Shown piece by piece: positions 9,643 through 20,155 of a stretch of DNA of 64,000 bases (position 1 is its first letter; each line of letters opens with the position of its first letter). The translations under genes and the position numbers were made by a program. Under the pieces are notes generated by a model that had not been told where the DNA came from, did no database searches, and saw only the letters and a list, made by a program, of their open reading frames with translations. Source of the DNA: Streptomyces sp. H27-H1 (GTDB lineage: Bacteria; Actinomycetota; Actinomycetes; Streptomycetales; Streptomycetaceae); the NCBI RefSeq assembly GCF_026627445.1, contig NZ_JAPNLJ010000014.1, positions 1 to 64,000 of the forward strand, in the 5' to 3' direction.

Positions 9643-10476
9643 CGTGCGACTGCCAGCGGATCGGTGAGCACCCGCGGATGGCCGGTGAACACGTCGGCCA
9701 TGAACGCAGCCACCGGGAATCCCGCCGCATGGGCCAGGAACGCCTCGACGTCCAACGTCAAAAAGGGCTCCAGATAGACGCTCTTCGTCGTGTCCACGCT
9801 CCGATGACCGAGCATCGTCTGGACCAGGTGCCAGACATCCCCGAACTGCTCGCGGAAGTCAGCCCGCTCGGACTCGGTCATGTGCCCGAACCGGGCGGCC
9901 TGCACCAGCTTGCCAACCGAGTACCACTTCAATGCGAGCGAGTGACGGAGCATATGGGCGGTGCAGCTGAAGTGCTCCAGCCCCAGCAGCTTGATCCTCT
10001 CGTTCGCGGCGTCGAAAGTGTGCTCCCAACCCCGCCCGTCGCGCGGCAGGCCGGTCCTCGTTCAACCACAAGGCCACCGGCTCCAGGCCCTGCGGAGTGC
10101 GGTGGAACAGGCGCAGGCGCGTTCGTGGACCCACGTCGTTCCAGGCCATGCGCTTGGCGCCGCCCCGGGTGCCCTCCAGCGTCACCGCGTCGGTGCCGTG
10201 CGTGGCCAGCACGACCCGCAGACCGGGCACCCGCTCGTAGCGGCCTGCCACCTGGGCGCGGCGGACCGCGGCGGACCGCGCGCCCTCCCGGTAGGCCAGC
10301 ACCCCTTTCAGGACCGAGCGCGGCATCCAGTACTTGTGCCCGTACCCACCCTTGGCGCAGGCCTCGGCCAGCTCCAACGTGTAGTAGGCCCGCTTCCGGT
10401 CGTAGATCGGCAGTTCGGGGATGGCCACGCTCGCCCATTCCGCGACCCGCAGCCCATGACCGTAGCTTGTCGTTTA
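9639..10476 (-). pseudogene. TnpA-like tyrosine recombinase, 5'-truncated and frameshifted
   Basis: The frame opens at a TAA about 10475 and immediately shows the box I segment YGHGLRVAEWAS, so the N-terminal core-binding domain is gone. The protein continues to VALWLNED and then shifts frame near 10055. One extra C separates LNED from GLPRDGRGWEHTF in the other frame. The rest is typical: HMLRHSLALKW (His-X-X-Arg box) and MLGHRSVDTTKSVYLEP (tyrosine box). Its stop overlaps the next gene by ATGA. Truncation plus frameshift make it non-functional unless the indel is a sequencing error. Confidence 0.75.
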
Positions 10477-11031
10477 ACCCGAGTGCCGGGGCCTGACCTG
10501 CTGTCCGGTGGGGATGAATGCGGCCACGTAGTCCTCGAACCCTTCGTGTAGACCCCATTCCTCGCGGGACATGGCGGCTTCGTGTCTGGCTCGGGAGTCT
10601 TGGCGGCCCTTGGCGTAGACGTGGACGGTGTAGATCGTGGTCGGGTCGAGCTGCAAGGCTGGGACATGTCCCTGGCTACCTGTAAGCCAGCCCGCAGCTG
10701 GTGCGGCAGAGCCGGTGGTGGGGCCGTACATGCTCATCCGCCCGCCTGAAATCGGCAGGTAGGGCCGCGTGCCGAGTAACTGCCAATGCTTGGACTGTTG
10801 GACGGGCTCGGCCTCGGTGAGCATGAGGGTCACCCAGGCGTCATGGGACTGGACGCAGCTGACGATCGTGAGCTGGCCGGGGGTGACGATCACAGGCTCG
10901 TCGGTACGGAAGTCAGGTGTCTGGTCGACACCCTCCAACACGGTCTCGATGTGCTCGTTGATGTAAAAGTGCGAGTACTCGATGCTGACAACGCCGCTGA
11001 CTATGTCCATGTCTGGACCGTACGTCGTCAT
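10474..11031 (-). CDS. hypothetical protein
   Basis: The frame encodes about 185 residues. The first half is beta-rich (VSGVVSIEYSHFYINEH, then PVIVTPGQLTIVSCVQSHDAWVTLML) and the second half mentions no recognisable motif. I do not recognise the family. The start is uncertain: 11031 (ATG) or 11010 (ATG), neither with a strong ribosome site. Its 3' end coincides with the truncated edge of the Tn554-like element, so its C-terminus may be altered by that junction. Confidence 0.5.
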   Translation of the reverse strand: MTTYGPDMDIVSGVVSIEYSHFYINEHIETVLEGVDQTPDFRTDEPVIVTPGQLTIVSCVQSHDAWVTLMLTEAEPVQQSKHWQLLGTRPYLPISGGRMSMYGPTTGSAAPAAGWLTGSQGHVPALQLDPTTIYTVHVYAKGRQDSRARHEAAMSREEWGLHEGFEDYVAAFIPTGQQVRPRHSG

Positions 11032-11055
11032 CACACTGGAGTGAGATGAGGTTGC

Positions 11056-12609
11056 CTAAGACGTGATGCGTCTGGGTTTGGTGCCCTGCTTGTGGTGGCT
11101 GGGGCGCGAGTACGGTTCACCGGTTTTGAGGACGCGTCCGACGTCGTGAACGACAGCGCGAATGCCGTTCTTGGATCCGAGCGGGCGCCCGGGGCCTGGC
11201 CTGGCAGGTTTTGGTGCACCGGCTGGCTGAGGGCACTTCGCGCGGAGGTTCCTGAACCCGCGCCGGACTCGGGCGGGAGTGAGCTTGTTCGGTGCGGCGG
11301 GTCTCTCCCAGGGCCGCCGCAGGTCGGCAGTGAGAGGTCGGGCGAGCCGAAGTTGGGCGTGGACGGCGATGATCAGCCAGGTCCAGCGATCCGCTGCCTC
11401 GGGGAGACGGAGTTTCGGACGGGTTCAGCCGAGCGTCTGCTTGAGAAGGCGGAAGGTGTGCTCCAAGTCGAAGCGGCGAAGGAAAGCGTGCCAGAGCCGG
11501 TCGACATCCACCGGGCTCGCGTCGGTGCCGGACCACCACAGCCAGACCGGCTTGGGCTCGCCGCCCGTGGGTAGCCGATCAACCTTCAGGCGGATCACGG
11601 TGCCCTCAATGATCGGCAGTTCGGCTCCGTGGCTGAGCCAGGCCGCACGCCGGGTCAGTCTCGGGTGGAGACGGTCGAACGCGGTAGCCACCGCTGTGCC
11701 GTACCGCTCGGTGACCGTGGCTGTCCGGACGTCCGGCTCGCCCCAGGTGTCAGGCTGGCCGAAGACAAACTCGCCGCCATGCTTGGGCGGCCGGCCGCCC
11801 TTGGGGTCGTAGACCCTCGGCGGGGTCGGACGACGCATCACTCTGTCCGACCTCAGCCTGCCCAGCAGTTCCAACGGCAGATCCTCCAGCAGGAACGACA
11901 GCCGTTGGACGTCGTAACCCGCGTCCAGTACGAGGAGGATGTCAAGGTCACCCGGCTTCCACTGCCCGGCTGTCACCAGACGCTCGACGACGTCGCGGAC
12001 CTGGGTGGCGGTGACGGCCGCGACATCGGCACCCGGCTCCAGGCGGACCGCGTCTAACAGCGCGGTCCAGGAGGTGCGGCCTACCTCCAGCGCCGCGACG
12101 ATCGAGTACGGCCAGCCCGGGATCATCCGGTGCTCGTTCTTGCCGCGGCCGTAGGTATGGCAGAACGAGCGGTCTGGTGAAGTATTCGCGTCCGGCCGCA
12201 GCCACGGGCTGACATCCGCGGCCAGGACCAGCCGCCCATCCGTGGCCCTCGGCAGTGGCAGGCCAACCAGTGTCCTGCGAAGGCGGTCGATGTCGATCCG
12301 GCCCCGATTGAGCCCGGCATAGAGGGCGCCGTGGCCACGGCGGTGTTCGGGTGCGAGCGCGAGATCGACCAGAGTCCGAACCGGCCCATCGGCGCACAGG
12401 ACCGCATCCGTGAGCTCGAACAGTTCGTCGCCGCGAGTGGTCAGACATAAGTAGAAGTCGGCCCGGAAGCGTGACAGGTCAGCGAGCGCATTCGCTTGGG
12501 CACCTGGAGGAGCAGACTCATGTCCACGGCCTTCGTGCTGGTCACATGCCTGATTCGATACGGCACACAATCGCGCGAAGACCGCCCACGTATCCAGTGA
12601 ACTGTACAA
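11056..12609 (-). pseudogene. actinobacterial DDE transposase (IS701/IS4-like) with internal stop
   Basis: The frame encodes a transposase of a family common in Streptomyces: FELTDAVLCADGPVRTLVDL, then RRGHGALYAGLNRGRID, then LVLAADVSPWLRPDA, then CHTYGRGKNEH, then VDRLWHAFLRRFDLEHTFRLLKQTLG. A TGA at 11425-11427 falls where the family has Trp (QTLGW). The same frame then continues to a normal C-terminus (LPEAADRWTWLIIAVHAQLRLARPL, then ARVRRGFRNLRAK) and ends at TAG 11056-11058. The simplest reading is a TGG-to-TGA nonsense change in an otherwise full-length gene. The N-terminal start is uncertain. Confidence 0.75.
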
Positions 12610-12663
12610 ACCCGGGTCAAGTTCGAGACGCCGTTCGACGCCGGACGTTAAACGTCAAGCTAA

Positions 12664-13710
12664 GAGGGCGTTTAGTTCTTGATTTAGCTGGTTTGTAGGC
12701 ATATTGAGCCGCAGTTGGCTGGGGCTGTTGGGACTGGTGTGGTTGGTGGTGTGGGAGTGGTGGTCAGGCGGGTGTCTTGGTCAGGCTGCTCCCGTTTGGT
12801 CCCAAGACGCCGGGCTTCGCGCCGTCTGCTTCGGGCGCCGGTCCGCGCGCCTGGGTCACACGGGTAGTTCCAGAGCATGCCTGAACGTCGCCGCTATCCG
12901 AGTGACCTCTCTGATGCCCGATGGAAGCTCGTCGAGCCGGTCCTGAACGCCTGGAGATCCGAGCGCCGCGGCCGCGGTCTGGACATCGGCCGACCGCCCG
13001 ACCACGACCTACGAAGTCTGCTCGACGCCGTCTTGTACGTGAACCGGACGGGGATTCCCTGGCGCTACCTCCCGCACGACTACCCGCACTGGAACACCGT
13101 CTACGCCTACTTCGCCCGCTGACAGGAAGGCCGGGAGGAGGAACCGACCGCATGTGTCATCGACTCACAGAGCATCAAAACCTCCACCAACGTCCCCGCC
13201 CGCGAGCAGGGCATCAACGCAGGAAAGAAGATCGTCGGACGCAAGCGGAGCATCGTCATCGACACCGTCGGACGCCTCCTCACCGTCCTGGTCACCGCCG
13301 CCAGCGTGCAGGACTCCATCGCCGGCCAGACCCTCATCGACCGGATCGCCGCCGAGTATCCGACCGTCCGCAAGACCTGGGTCGACGGCGGCTACCGCCA
13401 ATACCTCGTCGAACACACCGCCACCCTCGGCATCGACATGCACATCGTCCGCCGCGACCCCACCACCAGGGGATTTGCCGTCCTACCGCGACGCTGGACC
13501 GTGGAGAGGACGCTGGGGTGGCTCATGAACCACCGCCGCCTCGCCCGCGACTACGAAGCCCACTCCCACCGCTCCGAAGCCATGATCCACCTCGCGATGA
13601 TCAACCTCATGACCCGCAGACTCACCCACGAATCCACCCCCACATGGCGCGGAGCATGAAACAGGATCAACCCGGTAATCCGGGATAAAACAATGGGATG
13701 AAACGCCCTC
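12664..13710 (+). mobile_element. IS5-family insertion sequence with target duplication
   Basis: The element is bounded by inverted repeats GAGGGCGTTT (12664-12673) and its complement AAACGCCCTC (13701-13710). TAA flanks it on both sides (12661-12663 and 13711-13713), consistent with a three-base target duplication. It contains one transposase frame on the plus strand, now broken. Total length is 1047 bp, normal to slightly short for this group. Confidence 0.85.
12877..13659 (+). pseudogene. IS5-family transposase with internal stop and deletion
   Basis: The N-terminal part (RRYPSDLSDARWKLVEPVL, then YVNRTGIPWRYLPHDYPHW) and the catalytic part (ACVIDSQSIKTS with Asp, KTWVDGGYR with Asp, FAVLPRRWTVERTLGWL with Glu) are both typical of IS5-group DDE transposases. 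They lie in the same frame but are split by TGA at 13120-13122. That stop follows YAYFAR, where Trp is usual. About 20 residues normally present after that Trp also appear to be missing. The element ends are intact, so it might still be moved in trans. Confidence 0.85.
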
Positions 13711-13782
13711 TAAGCGTTCTCAGCCGCATTCAGCTGTCCAGGCGGTCCTGTGACTGCTCCATCTCCGGGCGTTGACGCGGAC

Positions 13783-13860
13783 ATGGGGCGGGGTGATCTG
13801 AGTGATGCCGAGTGGGAACGGCCGGCTACGGCCGTTCCTGCCGGTCAGCCACCTCGCCGC
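13783..13860 (+). pseudogene. second IS5-type transposase, 5' fragment
   Basis: The frame from the ATG at 13783 encodes MGRGDLSDAEWER, a standard beginning of another IS5 subgroup transposase. A frameshift follows, and the +2 frame continues with LRPFLPVS as in intact relatives. The rest is missing. It lies directly downstream of the complete IS5 copy, suggesting repeated insertion at the same locus. Confidence 0.6.
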
Positions 13861-14058
13861 GGTCAAGACCTACAGCACGAAGCCACCGTGTCCCCGCTCG
13901 CCCGTTGCTGCGCCTCAGCCGGGCCACCCCAAGGCCATCAGCTTCCGAAACCCGGGCCGTCCTTCCGGCCCACCCCGATCGAGGGAGCGGTAACCATAGG
14001 CTCTGCCTTCCAGTTACCAGCCGGGAATCCCCCCTCACCCGACGAACACGAGGTTCCT

Positions 14059-14505
14059 GTGCGACCCGCCCATCTCCCCCTGCTCGGCCTGGCCGCCACG
14101 GCCCTGCTCGGCCTCGGCACCCCGGCCGCCACGGCAGACCCACCGCCGCCATCCCCCGCGCCCTCACCAAACTTCACGCCACCGCCGAGCGATATTGTCG
14201 GTGACTGCGCAGTGGAGGGCGAGATGAGAGTCTCCGGCACAGGATTCCTCACCTGCGACCACGGACGGTGGGTCTACCGGGACTGCGGCCCCGGCACCGC
14301 GGCCCGCCCGACCGTCGGCGGCATCGTCTGCGACTATCCGCCAACCCGGCCCGACGACAACCAGACGCCCCCACCGTCGTCGCCACCGCCACTGCCGCCT
14401 CCGCCGTCGCACGCATACCTCCCGCCGCCCCCAAGCGGCGACCCGTACCCGCCGTCGCCCCCCAACGGCGGCCCATACCCGCCGCCGGCTGCGGACGGGC
14501 GCTAG
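14059..14505 (+). CDS. small secreted proline-rich protein
   Basis: The 148-residue product starts at GTG 14059 with GAGG five bases upstream. It has a Sec signal peptide (PAHLPLLGLAATALLGL, cleavage near TPAATA), then a globular core with four cysteines (VGDCAVEG, TCDHGRW, YRDCGPG, IVCDYPP), probably two disulfides. A tail follows of PPP-S/PYPPS repeats likely to span or bind the cell wall. The family is not recognised. Longer in-frame starts from 13750 would run through IS debris and are rejected. Confidence 0.65.
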   Translation: MRPAHLPLLGLAATALLGLGTPAATADPPPPSPAPSPNFTPPPSDIVGDCAVEGEMRVSGTGFLTCDHGRWVYRDCGPGTAARPTVGGIVCDYPPTRPDDNQTPPPSSPPPLPPPPSHAYLPPPPSGDPYPPSPPNGGPYPPPAADGR

Positions 14506-14575
14506 TCCTGTCACCGCGGCCCGCCTTCCCAGCAGCACAGGAGGCGGGCCGCCCACAACGCCACCCGAACAAGGG

Positions 14576-15016
14576 TCAGCCAACCATCGGACGGCGCAGC
14601 CGCTTGAAGCGCAGCGCGTGACACCACACCCCGCCCCGGTCGACAGCCCGGTCAGCGCTGATCTCCGCCACCAGATCCGGGCGGACCAGGGTCGCGTCCA
14701 GGACATCGCGGGAGCCACAGGACGCGGCGAACCGCACGCCCTCCCACGGGTGGCCGGGGCCGGCGGCGGCCAGGTGCTCCGCGACCTCGCAGGCCGCGTC
14801 CGGGCGCAGCGTGGTCGTGCGGCCGACCGTGCGCAGCCGCCCGGCCTGGTCGTGGCGGCCGAGGATGAGGAGCTGAGGGCGGGTCAGGGCCGGTGATCGC
14901 GCCGATGATGGCTTCGGTGGTATCTCGACGGCGGATCTTGGAGCTACCTCATCAAGATCACCACCAAAGTCCGCCGCGGTGTCGTTGTCGAAGGCGCCGA
15001 CGTCCCAAGTGCCCAT
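14576..15016 (-). pseudogene. chimera: DUF4259-like N-terminus joined to DNA ligase C-terminus
   Basis: The first about 26 residues (MGTWDVGAFDNDTAADFGGD) match the start of DUF4259-type proteins and have a good AGGAGA site. From about residue 45 the sequence instead matches the C-terminal OB-fold domain of an actinobacterial ATP-dependent DNA ligase: LLILGRHDQAGRLRTVGRT, then HPWEGVRFAASCGSRDVLD, then VRPDLVAEISADRAVDRGGV. The adenylation domain with the catalytic lysine is absent. This is one of four ligase fragments in the window. Confidence 0.7.
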
Positions 15017-15181
15017 GGTCTCTCCTGATCACGATGTTGACCGGGGCATCCTGACAGAGGCCACTGACAGAAGCCGGGGGCCAGAGCGGGTTTTCAGCTG
15101 CATGTGACTGGTCGAGACAGATGTCGCATGGCCTCGATGGCCGTCACCCGTGTCAGCTCAGCGGGCTGCCATCATGCTCAG

Positions 15182-15632
15182 ATGGCCCACGACATAGTGT
15201 TCTTCCTCGCCGCCGACGACGAGACCGCTGCTGCGACGCGCCTGCGGGGACCTGGTGGCCTTTGAGTCTGTGACCTGCCGTTTCATTGAACCGGACAGCG
15301 CCATCACCGAGTGGGACATGTACTTCCAGAAGCCTTCGGCCGAGGCCCCACCGGTTGATCAGCTCCTTGGGTGGGCGTGGCCAGAGTGGGTCACCGGCCC
15401 CTTGAACGATGGCGTTGAGTTGTTCGCTCTGCCGAAGTGACTGACCCGATCACTGGCCAACGCGAGCTCCGCCGAACTCGAAGAGCTCGCAGGCCGCTGG
15501 GCCACGCGCCTCCGATCCGAGGACGGAGACGACATGACCGACGATGACCTGCTGGCAGTCCTGCAAGGCGTTGCCTGCCTCGCAGCGTCTGCGGTGAATA
15601 CGGGTGGCGGCCTCTACAGCTGGAGCTTCTGA
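15182..15632 (+). pseudogene. conserved hypothetical protein, frameshifted with internal stop
   Basis: Three pieces make one protein: MAHDIVFFLAADDETAAATRLRG from the ATG at 15182, a frameshift near 15250, then VTCRFIEPDSAITEWDMYF up to TGA 15438-15440. The frame goes on with LTRSLANASSAELEELAGRW and ends LYSWSF at 15632. Continuity on both sides of the stop suggests a CGA (Arg) to TGA change after LPK. Function is unknown. It converges with the next gene, whose stop it overlaps. Confidence 0.55.
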
Positions 15633-16012
15633 CCGGCGCTCCGCGAGGGACGCTCGTTCTTGACGCCGCTGCACGCCAGGAGCTCGGTCCCGGTGGCGTC
15701 GAAGTACAGGGTGAAGAACCAAGATCGGCTTGCTGCGACGATGTTGCCGGTACGCAGTTGCTCATCGCGGTGCCGGGCGCGGAGGATCTCAACGGTCTCG
15801 TCAAGGCCGACGGTCGTCAGGCCGATCTTCAACGACCGCCTCAGTCTTGTCGCAGCAATGCCAAGGACCATCCACTGTGGAGGCTGTCCGTCGTAGAGCA
15901 TGACCTCGCCGCCGGCTGCGATGGCCTCGCGCGCTGCCTTGCAGGCACTGGTCTGGTCTTTGAGCATCGCAATGATGTCGCGCTGGCTTGGATTCTCGTC
16001 CTCGGTGGCCAT
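15614..16012 (-). CDS. hypothetical protein
   Basis: The 132-residue product begins MATEDENPSQRDIIAML at 16012. It has an amphipathic N-terminal half (KAAREAIAAGGEVMLYDGQPPQWMVLG) and a C-terminal half ending in LYFDATGTELLACSG. I do not recognise the family. An upstream in-frame ATG at 16132 exists, but the shorter start fits the coding character better. The gene is intact and converges on the preceding pseudogene. Confidence 0.5.
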   Translation of the reverse strand: MATEDENPSQRDIIAMLKDQTSACKAAREAIAAGGEVMLYDGQPPQWMVLGIAATRLRRSLKIGLTTVGLDETVEILRARHRDEQLRTGNIVAASRSWFFTLYFDATGTELLACSGVKNERPSRSAGQKLQL

Positions 16013-16188
16013 GCGGCGACTGTAGAGACCGAACGCAGGCGTTGCTACAGGATTCGCCGTGACCTGCGCAAGGGCTTTGGGACAGCGGCGGTCGTAACAG
16101 GTAGAGCTGGAGACCGGCATGTCAACGATCAAGTAATTCGGCTCTGTCGGGGATTTTGTGATGGAGCGCGTCTGCCGTCACGTGCTCG

Positions 16189-16782
16189 TCACGCTGGTGA
16201 CGGCAGCACAGGGTTCGCCACGGCTGGGTCAGCACCCGGCCAGTCCTCACCAGTGAGAGTCGCAGTCAAGCGCCCGTCCTGTACGGCCACCCCCACGTCC
16301 ATGCCTTCAGCCGCGGCCTCGGCAAAAGCAGCTGGCGAGGTGTCGTCGAGGAGGAAGACGAAGTGCAGAGTGAAAGGCGGCCAGCTTTCGTACGGGACGC
16401 CATCGGCGTCGAGCTGCAGGTTCGCATTCCAGCCTGCCTGGCAAAGGACCGAGACGAACAGACCGAGGAACTCGACACCGAGCAGGTCATCGGCGTTGTC
16501 AATCACGACGGCGATGTCCTTCGAGTCGCCGCCGTGGCCGTGTCAGTCGTGCAGGCAGTCCACCAGGGCATCCCAGTTGCGGCCGAAGTAGCCAGGAAAG
16601 GACAGCTCTCGGGCAAAGGCAGCAAACAGCGAAGTTGGCTCTCGCAGCTCCCGGCCGTCCAACCGGAACACGCGCCCGCCTTGCTCATGGAGTTCGGCGG
16701 TTTGGGCGCTCACCCATCGGTCGTCAGCGTGAGTGAAGACGACCCAAGGAGACCGGCGCTCCGTAAGGGTGGGGATGTTCAT
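16189..16782 (-). pseudogene. barstar-family ribonuclease inhibitor with in-frame TGA
   Basis: From ATG 16782 the frame encodes a barstar-like protein: RVFRLDGRELREPTSLFAAF, then FPGYFGRNWDALVDCLHD. A TGA at 16543-16545 follows where relatives have Trp (CLHDWHG). The frame continues with SKDIAVVIDNADDLL and a long C-terminal extension ending VANPVLPSPA. Barstars bind and block a cognate barnase-type RNase; no such RNase gene is visible nearby. If TGA is a true stop, the inhibitor loses its second half. Confidence 0.75.
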
Positions 16783-16849
16783 GACGGAATCCTCGCACGG
16801 GTGTGCGGCGCCATTCAGTTGTCGCAGGGTCATGGGCTGAGGAGGATCC

Positions 16850-18050
16850 GTTGACGTAGGAGGTCGAGGTTTGCGCGGCCGTAGCCCATGCGTTTGAGGA
16901 GTTTGACGCGGGTGACGTCCTTCGACCTGGACCGAGCTCCATGGTGTGGACAGTCCGGCGGTGACGGCATCGAAGTCGCGTCGCAGGCCGCTGACCAGGG
17001 AGTGCAGTGCCGGGAGGTCGTCGCCCATGACGCGGTCCATCCAGTCGGGAAGTTGGTCTCCGCGGAGCTGGTGGAGCATCTCGGCGAAGTCGTGGACGTG
17101 GCGGGCTGCGGCGTCGAGGTGAGGGCAGACCGTGCGGATCTCCTTCAGTTCGGCGGCGTTCGCGGGGGTGAGGTGCTCCGGGTTTGTGAGGATCCACCGG
17201 ACGACGCGTCGGGGCTTCGGCGCCGGCCTCGGTTGAGGCCGGGATACGCGCTGCTGCTTCCGCCCTGGCTGGCGGGGCGGTCTGAAAGCCCGGAAGTAGC
17301 GGCGGACGCACTGAACACCTCCGGTAAATCCGCGCTCTCGCAGTTCCCGGTGGAGCTGGGGGATGTCGTGACAGCCTTCCAGCCAGCGGGCAGAAGGTAC
17401 GGCTTGTGCTCGTCCAGTACGGACAGGCGTCCGGTGGCTTTGGCCAGGAGTTCGTCGAGGCTGCCGGCGCGGGCGAACCGGCGGACAGCGGAGTGGTCGA
17501 GCCGCAGTATCCGGCCGATCGCCGCCAGGGATTTCCCCTCGGTCAGCAGCTTCTGGACCGCCGCGTAACGCTCGGCCGTGCGGGCCACCAGACGCCGGGG
17601 CTTGCCCATTACGTCAAGAGTGCCGTCGGGTGGAACGAACGGCACGGCCGCAGCCCCGGCCGACTCCGCCGCGACCGGGGCCTGCACGATCGCCTCCGCC
17701 GTGACCAGGGACTGGGTGAACGCCTCCCGGATACATCCGTGGTGGGATCCGACCAGCTCAAGCACTTGAAGCGTCGCACGATCAGCTCGATCACCATCGG
17801 GATACCGGCGACGGGCGCGTCACCGAGCCTCCGGACGTACCGGCCGTGCACCCGCCACGACGGCATCCCGCACCGCGGGCATCTCACCGGCAAGCTCTGA
17901 CACCCGGCGCGAGCGTGATGACCCCGGCCGATCGCTTGATCGACTCGACGACAACTCCGGACAGATGCGGCAATAACCGCCCCAACGCCCCTGAACCGCA
18001 CACCCGAAGACTGCCCAGCTCAACCCTGCGACATCACAAGATCCCCGACA
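16850..18050 (-). pseudogene. ISL3-family transposase, multiply frameshifted
   Basis: Pieces of an ISL3 transposase occur in order on the minus strand. An N-terminal zinc-ribbon part is at 17720-17900 (CPRCGMPSWRVHGRYVRRL, then LIVRRFKC). A helix-turn-helix part is at 17390-17600 (LLTEGKSLAAIGRILRLDHS, then FARAGSLDELLAKATGRLSVLD). A C-terminal part is at 16850-17110 (LHQLRGDQLPDWMDRV, then TPWSSVQVEG). They lie in different frames with stops between them. The DDE core is mostly unrecognisable. Confidence 0.6.
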
Positions 18051-18250
18051 GAGCCCGTAATTCCCCACGATCTGCATGATCAGCGTCAGGTACCTCCCCA
18101 CCCTGGCGGTCAGGATTCCCCAGGGGGACGCTGACCGTTGATGGTGTCGTAACCAAAGACTGCCGGAGAAATGCCGAGATGATCTGGTATCCGACCGACC
18201 GCGAGGAAAACCCGTTGGCCGTCGGTGTTCCCTGCTGGAACGATCCTGGG

Positions 18251-19441
18251 ATGACCGACCACCGTGATGCCGTCCTCCGCCTGTGGGGTCGCCAGCTCTA
18301 CGAGCGTCAGAGCGAGCCGCTCGCCTGGGCGGAGGCGGTCCTGGAGGCCACCGGTCGCCCGCCGACCGCCGTCACCGCGGCGATGTCCGGCCGACTCGAC
18401 GCCGTCGCTGATTCCCCATCGGACCGCGCACCACTACTGTTCCGTACGGTCGCCAAGCTGGCCGCGAACCTGCGGGGCGACGGCCGCTACGACGCGGACG
18501 TCGGCACCCGAATCGGCCCACTGGCCCTGTCGTTGGGCGAGCGCGAACCACCGCTCGCCAGCCCGCTCGGGGACGCACTCGGCCACCCGCCGGACGGGCC
18601 GACATCCCTCGTCACCGTCCACGCCGCCGAGTTGAGCAGGAACCGCACGATCCGGCTGCGGGCGATCGACGCTCTGCTGGAGTGGGCTGAGCTCGGCCAT
18701 CCGCAGGCCCGGGCGGCCCTGTCCGAGGTCGCCTGCGACCACCGGACGCAGGATGTCACCGTCTGGACCAAGGCACTCAACCGGATCGCCCTGTTCGGCG
18801 ACGCGAGCGTCGAACCCGGGCTACTGCGCGCGCTCGCCGACACCGGGCACCGCGGGGTGCGGTGGTCGGCGCTCGCCTGTGCCGAACTCGGCTTCCGCCG
18901 GGCGGTTCCGCTGATCACCGCTCTGCTGGAGCATCCCGATCCGATGGTCCGCGAGGGTGCCTGCGAGGCTCTCGGCCTCTTTGAGGAACCGGCCGCCGTG
19001 CCCGCGCTGGCAGCCCGGCTGAACGACGAGACCAACTGGGTACGCAGCAGGGCCGCCCTGGCGCTCGGCCAAATCGGCGGCGACCGGGCACTCGCTGTGC
19101 TCTGACAGGCCATGATGGAACACCGGAACCCGAAGGCCAACCATCTCGCCTCAGCGATCGCTGCCTTCGGCCCACCGGTGGTGGACGACCTGATCGCCCT
19201 CACCACCGATCCCGACCCGGACCTCCGAGCACTGGCCTGCCGCGCTCTTGGCTCCACCGCCGACGACCGGGCCCTGCCAGCACTGGAACACCTCGCCGCC
19301 CACGACCTCGCCAGAACCACCCTCGGCGGCCTCGTGGCAATCGCCGCCAAGCAGGGACTGCGGACCGCGCACCGCATTCGCGCGCGCACCGCATTCGCGC
19401 GCGCACCGCATCGACCTGAGCTCGACGCTCGTCTCGACTGA
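18251..19441 (+). pseudogene. HEAT/PBS-lyase-repeat protein interrupted by TGA
   Basis: The protein is an alpha-helical repeat (HEAT-like) scaffold: repeated units such as RGVRWSALACAELGFRRAVP, VREGACEALGLFEEPAAVP and NWVRSRAALALGQIGGDRAL. A TGA at 19103-19105 interrupts the frame, which then continues with MMEHRNPKANHLASAIAAFG and a further repeat (LRALACRALGSTADDRAL) to 19441. A Trp codon would restore about 396 residues. The C-terminus contains an Arg-Ala-Arg-Thr-Ala-Phe duplication. Start 18251 is chosen; an ATG at 18179 is the alternative. Confidence 0.65.
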
Positions 19442-19594
19442 CGTTCACTCTGAACCCCGTCGGTCGCCCTGACCGTACAGCGGCTGGGCGTGAGACGGTG
19501 GGAAATCGTCTGACGTTTGATATAGGGAATTGACTGACCGGCGACACGGCAACATAGCGGTCAATCGGTCAATGCCAAACCCTGGCTGCAAGAG

Positions 19595-20155
19595 GCCTTC
19601 CAGGCCCGCGACGTCGGTCCAGGACTCGAGCCACTCCCGCGCCACGGCGACGTCCGTGGTCATCGGGCAGAGCATCCACGGGGCCGTCAGGGCGCGCGCA
19701 GAGAAGAGCACTTCCAGTCGGCGGCGGCGTTCCCGGTAGGGAAGGGTGAGCAGCTGCTCGCCGTCCTGCTGCAACACATCGAACACCACGAAGTGGGCCG
19801 GCAGGCTGGCCGCGAGGGCGGCCGCGCCCCGGCTGCGGGCGGCCGCCCGGCGCTGCAACCCCTCGAAGCTCAAGTGGCCCGCCTCGACATCCCAGACCAA
19901 CAGCTCACCATCGAGGACCAGGGCGCCGGGGAGCTGGGCGGCGGCGGCCGCCAGGTCTGGGAAACGATCCTGGATGAGAGACCCGCGCCGGCTCTGCACC
20001 AACACCCGCCCGCCCGGCCCGGCCGGGGTGAACACCAGCGCCCGGTGCCCGTCGAACTTCTGCTCATACGCCAGACCCGGGCCGCTGCGGGGCGGGGCCG
20101 GAATCGTATCGGCGGCCTGCGCCAACATCGGTTCAACCGGCGGTCTCAGGGTCAT
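19595..20155 (-). pseudogene. ATP-dependent DNA ligase, N-terminal fragment
   Basis: The 5' end is intact, with GGGAGG eight bases before ATG 20155. The adenylation domain is clear: PVEPMLAQAADTIP, then AYEQKFDGHRALVF (motif I, K-x-D-G, nucleotidyl lysine), then LVLDGELLVWD (motif III region) and HFVVFDVLQQDGEQLL. Homology ends near 19595 (WTDVAGLEGLL) and is replaced by unrelated sequence ending at 19445. The ligase would lack the catalytic motifs IV-V and the OB domain. These enzymes normally act in end-joining or excision repair. Confidence 0.8.

Larger units (their letters stand above)
5030..10477 (-). mobile_element. Tn554-like tyrosine-recombinase transposon remnant
   Basis: Four overlapping minus-strand genes encode a TnpA-like recombinase, two large recombinase-like proteins and a small coiled-coil protein, matching the tnpA-tnpB-tnpC plan of Tn554-type elements with an additional or divergent large subunit. 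Consecutive genes overlap by four bases (ATGA/GTGA). The right end is lost: the first gene begins inside its catalytic domain at about 10476. The left boundary is uncertain and lies between the lexA break near 4996 and the stop of the last gene. No terminal repeats were found, as expected for this family. Confidence 0.65.
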
